Below are positions 61,161-64,000 of a DNA stretch of 64,000 nt, one piece after another. The first letter of the stretch is position 1, and each line of letters opens with the position of its first letter. Under the pieces are notes generated by a model that ran no database searches, was not told the origin of the DNA, and worked only from the letters and a program-made list of their open reading frames with translations. The position numbers were made by a program, and so were the translations under genes. The DNA is from Thermococcus cleftensis (lineage in GTDB: Archaea > Methanobacteriota_B > Thermococci > Thermococcales > Thermococcaceae): contig NC_018015.1 in the NCBI RefSeq assembly GCF_000265525.1, positions 656,322 to 720,321 on the forward strand. The letters run 5' to 3'.

Positions 61161-62477
61161 TCAGCATAAATTCGGCTCAAAATCCTTTCCGAGCTCCCTC
61201 ATAACGCGTATTCTCTTCTCCACGCTTCTCCACGTCCCAACGTCGCGCCTGTAGAACAGTTCACCACGCACATGGCCAATGGCATTCTGGGCTATGCTCT
61301 CGGCTTCATCGAGGGATTCGGCGATTCCAACGACCGCTATGGCGCGCGAACCGAGGAGCGTAAAGTTCTCATCAATGGACGCGTAGTAGAGCCTAGCCCC
61401 GGATTTAACAACGGCCTCCTCATCTACCCCGACCTTAACGCCTTTAACCGGGTTCGTTGGATAGCCCCTCGGTGCGAGGTACTTGACGACGGTGGCTTTG
61501 TTCTCAAACTCCGCCTTCCTGAGGTTGCCGTCAACGATTCCCTCAGCGATCTCAAGCAGGCTCGTCCTGAGGAGCGGGAGGACGTTCATCGCCTCGGGGT
61601 CGCCGAAACGGGCGTTGTATTCTATGAGAACGGGCCCATCTTTGCTCAGCATGAACTGGCCGTAGAGGATCCCCTTGTAGGGCGTTCCGTTCTTCCGCAT
61701 GGCTTCAACGGTCGCTTTCAAAGTTTCAAGGGCCTTTTCGTAGTCCTCGCGCGTCACGAAGGGGAGCAGGCCGTTCGCGCATGAGTATGAGCCCATGCCG
61801 CCGGTTATGGGGCCCTTATCGTCCTCGTAGGCGTGGGGATAGTCCTGGGCGAGGGGCATCGGAATCACTTTCTTTCCGTCCGTAAAGACCTGGAAGGTGA
61901 ACTCGACGCCGTCGGTGCGCTCCTCGATGAGAACCCTACCGTCCTTCCTAATCAGCACCTCGGCGTAGGCTTTGGCCTCCTCGTTGTCCCTCAGCTGGTA
62001 GCCCACAACTTTGACGCCCTTTCCGCCGGTGAGGCCGATTGGCTTCACCACGACCGGCTTCCCGAAGTCATCTATCCACGAGCGCATCTCGGTAACGTCT
62101 GTGAAAACCCTGAAGGCCTTCCTTCCCGGAATCTCGTTGCGCTCCATGAAGGCCCTCGCGAAGGCCTTGTCGGTTTCGAGCCTCGCCGCCTCCCTGCTCG
62201 GGCCGACCGCTGGAATCCCGTTCTCTTCGAGCATATCAACGATGCCCCTCTCAAGTGGTGCCTCCGGGCCGATGAAGGCCAGCTCGACGCCAAACTTTCC
62301 AGCATAGGCGAGAACCCTCTCGACGTCCGTTTCCTTGGCTAAACCGTAGCCCTTCGCGAGCCTAGTGAGGCCGGGGTTCCTGTGCTTTGAAACCACGTAA
62401 AGTTCCGCACCGTCCCTTACGAGGGCCTCACCTATGGCGTTTTCCCTACCGCCGCCTCCAACGAGCAGAACCTTCAT
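61161..62477 (-). CDS. purD: Phosphoribosylamine-glycine ligase (GAR synthetase) PurD
   Basis: A 438-residue ATP-grasp enzyme that joins glycine to phosphoribosylamine. It begins [20 protein letters not shown] and contains [15 protein letters not shown] (ATP-grasp loop) and [26 protein letters not shown] precedes the ATG at 62477, which is preferred to one 12 bases upstream. First gene of the leftward pur operon. Confidence 0.96.
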   Translation of the reverse strand: MKVLLVGGGGRENAIGEALVRDGAELYVVSKHRNPGLTRLAKGYGLAKETDVERVLAYAGKFGVELAFIGPEAPLERGIVDMLEENGIPAVGPSREAARLETDKAFARAFMERNEIPGRKAFRVFTDVTEMRSWIDDFGKPVVVKPIGLTGGKGVKVVGYQLRDNEEAKAYAEVLIRKDGRVLIEERTDGVEFTFQVFTDGKKVIPMPLAQDYPHAYEDDKGPITGGMGSYSCANGLLPFVTREDYEKALETLKATVEAMRKNGTPYKGILYGQFMLSKDGPVLIEYNARFGDPEAMNVLPLLRTSLLEIAEGIVDGNLRKAEFENKATVVKYLAPRGYPTNPVKGVKVGVDEEAVVKSGARLYYASIDENFTLLGSRAIAVVGIAESLDEAESIAQNAIGHVRGELFYRRDVGTWRSVEKRIRVMRELGKDFEPNLC

Positions 62478-62507
62478 GAGCTTCACCATTTATCTGTCAA
62501 AAATTAC

Positions 62508-62520
62508 AACTTTTAAGCTT
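62508..62520 (-). promoter_or_regulatory. Box A promoter of the purD-purP operon
   Basis: Minus-strand AAGCTTAAAAGTTG region, about 31-43 bases before the purD ATG. Confidence 0.5.
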
Positions 62521-62540
62521 TGTTTTTACATTAAAATGGC

Positions 62541-62553
62541 AAAACTTATAAAG
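62541..62553 (+). promoter_or_regulatory. Box A promoter of purE
   Basis: AAAACTTATAAAG, about 31-43 bases before the purE ATG. The two pur promoters face away from each other about 20 bases apart, so one regulator could control both. Confidence 0.55.
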
Positions 62554-62583
62554 TGTCGCGGACAATTTCTTTCGGTGAAGCCC

Positions 62584-63015
62584 ATGAAGGTGCTCGTGGT
62601 TATGGGAAGCAGGAGCGACTCCCATATAGCGGAGAAGGTTACGGCAGTTCTCGACGAGTTTGGCGTTGAGTACGACGTTGAGGTCGCCTCGGCCCACAGG
62701 AATCCGAAGAAGGTTGAAGAGCTAGCTAAGAAGGACTACGACGTTTTCATAGCGATAGCGGGCCTGAGCGCAGCTTTGCCAGGAGTCATAGCGGCGCACA
62801 CGGTCAAGCAGGTGATAGGCGTCCCGGTCTCGGCCAAACTGAACGGCCTCGACGCGCTACTCAGCATCGCCCAGCTGCCGCCGGGGGTTCCAGTAGCGAC
62901 GGTCGGCATAGACAACGGCAAGAACGCCGCTTTGCTCGCGATAGAAATCCTTGCCCTGAAGGACGAAAACCTGGGGAAGAAGCTTGAAGAGTACAGGGAA
63001 AGGATGCGGGCGTAA
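62584..63015 (+). CDS. purE: N5-carboxyaminoimidazole ribonucleotide mutase-type PurE
   Basis: A 143-residue protein of the AIR carboxylase/N5-CAIR mutase family. It has [53 protein letters not shown] (in parts) and [25 protein letters not shown] precedes the ATG at 62584; the open frame upstream to 62434 overlaps purD and the promoters and is not used. Whether it works on CO2 directly (class II) or on N5-CAIR cannot be settled here; no purK is in the window. Confidence 0.93.
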   Translation: MKVLVVMGSRSDSHIAEKVTAVLDEFGVEYDVEVASAHRNPKKVEELAKKDYDVFIAIAGLSAALPGVIAAHTVKQVIGVPVSAKLNGLDALLSIAQLPPGVPVATVGIDNGKNAALLAIEILALKDENLGKKLEEYRERMRA

Positions 63016-63024
63016 GCCCGCATC
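63003..63024 (+). terminator. Perfect 9-bp hairpin over the purE stop codon
   Basis: GATGCGGGC-GTAA-GCCCGCATC; the TAA stop lies in the loop and stem. A second hairpin, TTGAGC-CGAA-GCTCAA, follows at 63057-63072. Neither is followed directly by a T-run, so a role in 3'-end stability or convergent termination is as likely as intrinsic termination. Confidence 0.5.
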
Positions 63025-63152
63025 GAAACACGGGCTTATTCCACCCGCAACCTTATTTGAGCCGAAGCTCAATACTATTTTAGCCTACAATGTGGAACAC
63101 TTCGGCCCTTTTAAATCTTTCCTTTTTCCATCGAACTGTAACAAAGTGTTAA

Positions 63153-64000
63153 TTATAGCAGGTGCTTTCTCCTTTCGTAATCCTGTTGATGCCAACCCGA
63201 ACTCCGGGTTCTAAGCTCCACAGCGTGGGCAACCATCTCGGCACGTCTCTTTGCCTCGGCAATGTCTTTGGCCCAAGCCAAGGCGACGCCGAGCCTCCTT
63301 CCAGGATAAGCTTCGGGCTTCCCGAAGAGCCTCACCGTCGCGTTCGGGACGCTGAGGGCCTTTGAAAGACCGCGGAAGCCCGGGGAGTAGCCTGAAACGT
63401 TGGCCTTGATTACGTGTGTAGCTGCTGGCGTCAGGAGCGGGAACAGGCGATAACCTTCAACCCACTCGCCGGGAATCGGGAGGCCGAGGACCGCCCTGAG
63501 GTGGAGTCCAAACTCCGAGAAGCCAGTCGGGTGGGAGGCGAGGGTTACCATGCCCGTGTCGTGGGGCCTCGGGGAGACCTCGTTCGCCCAGACCTTGTCG
63601 CCCTTAACGAACATCTCAACGCCGAACAGTCCGAGGCCGCCGAGAACGTCGGTGATGCGCTTGGCTATGCGGTAAACCTCTCGCTCGGCCTTCCCGCTTA
63701 TCTCGGCCGGCTGCCAGCTGGAATGATAGTCGCCGTCAATCTGGTAGTGGCCGACCGGCTTCGGGAAGGTGGTAACGATCTCACCGTTCTCGTCGTAGTG
63801 CCTGACGGCAAGCTCGGTTATCTCAACGTCGAAGTCTATGTGCTCCTCGACGATTATCTTCTCGGCGCTGCCGCGGGCCTTCTTCTTGGCCACCTCCCAG
63901 GCCTTTGGAACGTCCTCCGGTCCCTTCACGAAGTAGGAGCCCTTTCCAGAGGAGCTCATTATGGCCTTGGTGTGGCAGGGGTAGCCTATCTTCTCGCAGG
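63153..64000 (-). CDS. purT: Formate-dependent GAR transformylase PurT, C-terminal part
   Basis: The gene continues past the right edge; about 282 C-terminal residues are visible. ATP-grasp features include IMSSSGKGSYFVKGPEDV (ATP-binding loop), VEEHIDFDVEITELAV, FGVEMFVKGDKVWANEVSPRPHDTGMVTL and FGKPEAYPGRRLGVALAWA. PurT uses formate and ATP to make FGAR, as PurP uses formate later, so this pathway is folate-independent at both formyl steps. It is convergent with purE. Confidence 0.93.
   Translation of the reverse strand, partial: CEKIGYPCHTKAIMSSSGKGSYFVKGPEDVPKAWEVAKKKARGSAEKIIVEEHIDFDVEITELAVRHYDENGEIVTTFPKPVGHYQIDGDYHSSWQPAEISGKAEREVYRIAKRITDVLGGLGLFGVEMFVKGDKVWANEVSPRPHDTGMVTLASHPTGFSEFGLHLRAVLGLPIPGEWVEGYRLFPLLTPAATHVIKANVSGYSPGFRGLSKALSVPNATVRLFGKPEAYPGRRLGVALAWAKDIAEAKRRAEMVAHAVELRTRSSGWHQQDYERRKHLL

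Overview
The window is about 64 kb of a hyperthermophilic euryarchaeon of the order Thermococcales, most likely a Thermococcus with a fairly GC-rich genome. The evidence is RPA32, ribosomal proteins S6e, S24e, S27ae and L41e, aIF2-gamma, Rpo7 and Spt4, a GTP-dependent dephospho-CoA kinase, the DPMS-GtrA fusion, PurP in place of PurH, two-subunit GMP synthase, CetZ, a Tk-subtilisin-like protease, and box A (TTTAWAW-like) promoters with GGTG/GGAGG ribosome binding sites. Genes are dense, often overlap by 1-4 bases, and show no IS element, integrase or CRISPR array.

Layout. 1-16.5 kb is mostly core information processing and lipid metabolism: the RPA operon end, UbiA-type ether-lipid prenyltransferase, RNA 5'-kinase, an Lrp-like regulator convergent with EngB, a PRC-barrel/coiled-coil protein, Sec61-beta, S6e, aIF2-gamma with a PIN nuclease, an HD hydrolase, DUF432-MscS, and RNA and diphthamide modification enzymes. 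16.6-28 kb is more accessory: two tandem secreted YiiX-like cysteine hydrolases, a YbjQ/YhfC-like/PadR/SdpI operon, a nitrilase, L41e (37 codons), a TrmB-like regulator with an inverted repeat at its own promoter, an M28 peptidase, DPMS, and tRNA-Pro(CGG) and tRNA-Gln(CTG).

28.0-34.1 kb is a surface-fibre locus: two small helix-turn-helix genes, then a tightly coupled operon of DUF1102 secreted proteins, a signal peptidase I with extra membrane and beta domains, a Cys-rich secreted protein and a DUF5305 membrane protein. It resembles the bacterial SipW-TasA/camelysin arrangement. 34.1-39.9 kb returns to housekeeping (PPase, rpoE', spt4, dephospho-CoA kinase, S24e, S27ae, a secreted subtilisin, HemK2-type methyltransferase, TYW1).

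40.0-53.3 kb is the most unusual part: a secreted alpha/alpha-toroid repeat protein, the tubulin homologue CetZ, a membrane protein translationally coupled to CetZ, then six genes of mostly rising size (185 to 1143 aa) with pilin-like or degenerate class III N-termini, and a DUF2101 membrane protein. All are adjacent or overlapping on one strand, and no secretion ATPase or pilin platform gene lies within the window. I see it as a candidate undescribed cell-surface system linked to the CetZ cytoskeleton.

53.7-64 kb is purine synthesis: guaAB and guaAA separated by a vapBC-type toxin-antitoxin pair whose toxin gene overlaps guaAA, then purD-purP-purS-purQ-purL-purP reading leftward, with purE divergent and purT running off the right edge.
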